A stretch of 64,000 nt of DNA. Origin: Hyphomicrobiales bacterium (GTDB lineage Bacteria > Pseudomonadota > Alphaproteobacteria > Rhizobiales > MH13). The first letter of the stretch is position 1, and each line of letters opens with the position of its first letter. Below the pieces are notes generated by a model that searched no databases, had not been told where the DNA came from, and was given only the letters and a program-made list of their open reading frames with translations. Made by a program: the position numbers and the translations under genes. This document shows, one piece after another, positions 63,312-64,000 of the stretch. The stretch spans positions 1,595,192-1,659,191 of the forward strand of contig JAEPOK010000001.1 of NCBI GenBank assembly GCA_017642935.1, given 5' to 3'.

Positions 63312-63555
63312 CATTATTCCTTTCACGCGTGCACGCGCCTGTTCGATTATCCAACGGCGCGGGGCAGGCAAATTTGTGACCAAGGGGTCTAAAAATGCGT
63401 TTTGAGGCTGATTCTCAGACATCGAAACAATTTCTTATTAGCCTCAGCAATCGCCAAAGGCAAAGATAAGTATGGTCTGACTGCTATTCAAACTGTTGAA
63501 ACAAATTTACCTAATGAAACGCAAACAACAAAGGCATTCGCTAAAAGTGCGAAGG

Positions 63556-63927
63556 TCAATCGTGGCTATCGCACCGCAATGTACGTCCATCATCTTTGTA
63601 TTTACCGGCCAGATCGTCAATACGGGTGCCTTCCCAGGGCTTATGGCCAACATAATAGGCAGCACGTGCAAGCAAATGGGCTGCGATCGGGGCGGTCAAT
63701 AGCAAGAACAGGAATGCGGCGAAGGCACGCGTGACAACACCTAGTTCGCCCGAGTGGAGCGCCAAGGCGGCCAGCAAAAGCCCTGAGCCCAAAGTTCCGG
63801 CCTTCGAAGCGGCGTGGCTGCGACTGTAAAGGTCAGGAAAACGCAAGATGCCAAGCGCAGCAACCAGCGTGAAAACTGCGCCGACAATGATGATCAGCCC
63901 AGTCAAGATATCGATGATGCCACTCAT
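63556..63927 (-). CDS. mnhG: Na+/H+ antiporter subunit G (MnhG/PhaG)
   Basis: The 123-residue protein is a three-span membrane subunit of the Mrp-type antiporter. DILTGLIIIVGAVFTLVAALGILRFPDLYSRSHAASKAGTLG, here cut, contains the family core LRFPDLYSRSHAASK. The C-terminal tail is cytoplasmic. As the last gene of an mnhABCDEFG-type operon it should be preceded by mnhF, which would lie just outside or at the window end. Confidence 0.92.
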   Translation of the reverse strand: MSGIIDILTGLIIIVGAVFTLVAALGILRFPDLYSRSHAASKAGTLGSGLLLAALALHSGELGVVTRAFAAFLFLLLTAPIAAHLLARAAYYVGHKPWEGTRIDDLAGKYKDDGRTLRCDSHD

Positions 63928-64000
63928 GATGGGCTGCCTCCGGCGCGCGCGCGCACGGTTTGCTTGGGCTTAACTGGTGTGCTGCGCGGCGGATGGGCGC
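63928..64000 (-). other. Probable 3' end of mnhF or leader of mnhG, unresolved
   Basis: GGAGG lies just before the mnhG start. In the next 70 bases one frame is open to the window edge and ends in an ATGA overlap with mnhG, and another ends in TAA about 45 bases before it. Either could be the mnhF end, but the piece is too short to decide. Confidence 0.25.

Overview
The window reads as a chromosomal stretch of an alphaproteobacterium of the order Hyphomicrobiales (Rhizobiales). The basis is high GC, the cytochrome c maturation order ccmI-ccmE-ccmF-ccmH followed by a DegP protease and a two-component pair, a feuN-feuP-feuQ-like operon, a MucR/Ros zinc-finger regulator, an Irr-type iron control element, and several families I know mainly from this group (DUF1491, DUF2865, DUF5330, DUF6456, DUF2336-like). 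I cannot name the genus. No rRNA, tRNA, CRISPR array or insertion sequence was seen.

Region by region. 1-13.7 kb (all minus strand) holds envelope and signalling genes: a histidine kinase cut by the window edge and its response regulator, DegP, an alpha/beta-hydrolase-OsmC fusion, ccmHFEI, a large unrecognised protein, a glycine-zipper lipoprotein and a PhoPQ/FeuPQ-type system. Its first gene (13.7-14.0 kb) encodes a small periplasmic protein that is a FeuN candidate. 14.1-28.2 kb (minus) is a complete, uninterrupted gene transfer agent (GTA) structural cluster, from small terminase to the giant tail-tip protein. It lies behind a candidate promoter with phased A-tracts and an operator-like palindrome. 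28.4-35.4 kb carries YcgN, a PBP1A peptidoglycan synthase, a DUF1214/DUF1254 pair, a lipoprotein and a DUF2336-like protein. 35.4-39.8 kb (minus) is one apparent operon, arsR - Atm1-type ABC exporter - psd - small ORF - pssA - DUF1491, which makes phosphatidylethanolamine. 39.9-53.9 kb is housekeeping: a LysM protein, LOG, citramalate synthase, two GFA-family enzymes behind cysS, a DUF2865 protein, nadE-gltX, a DODA-type dioxygenase and a YciB/IspZ protein. 54-64 kb has class II DAHP synthase, an iron-controlled VIT1/CCC1 transporter with a YbdK-type ligase, a membrane histidine kinase with a peptidoglycan-binding partner, SufE, a DnaA-domain-IV-only protein coupled to DUF6456, MucR and MnhG.

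The signals most worth following are not ordinary genes. They are: (1) a 35-codon ORF overlapping pssA whose first ten residues equal those of PssA although the codons differ only synonymously; (2) a branched, cloverleaf-like inverted-repeat element against the degP ribosome binding site; (3) the GTA promoter architecture and a terminator-like hairpin directly after the capsid gene; (4) an operator plus DnaA-box-like sites ahead of the DnaA-domain-IV gene; (5) a junction of about 20 bases repeated three times at the cysS/gfa/gfa gene boundaries; (6) an Irr box upstream of the VIT1/CCC1 gene.

Coordinates come from reading frames and visible start signals. Family names come from motif recognition, not from a database search.
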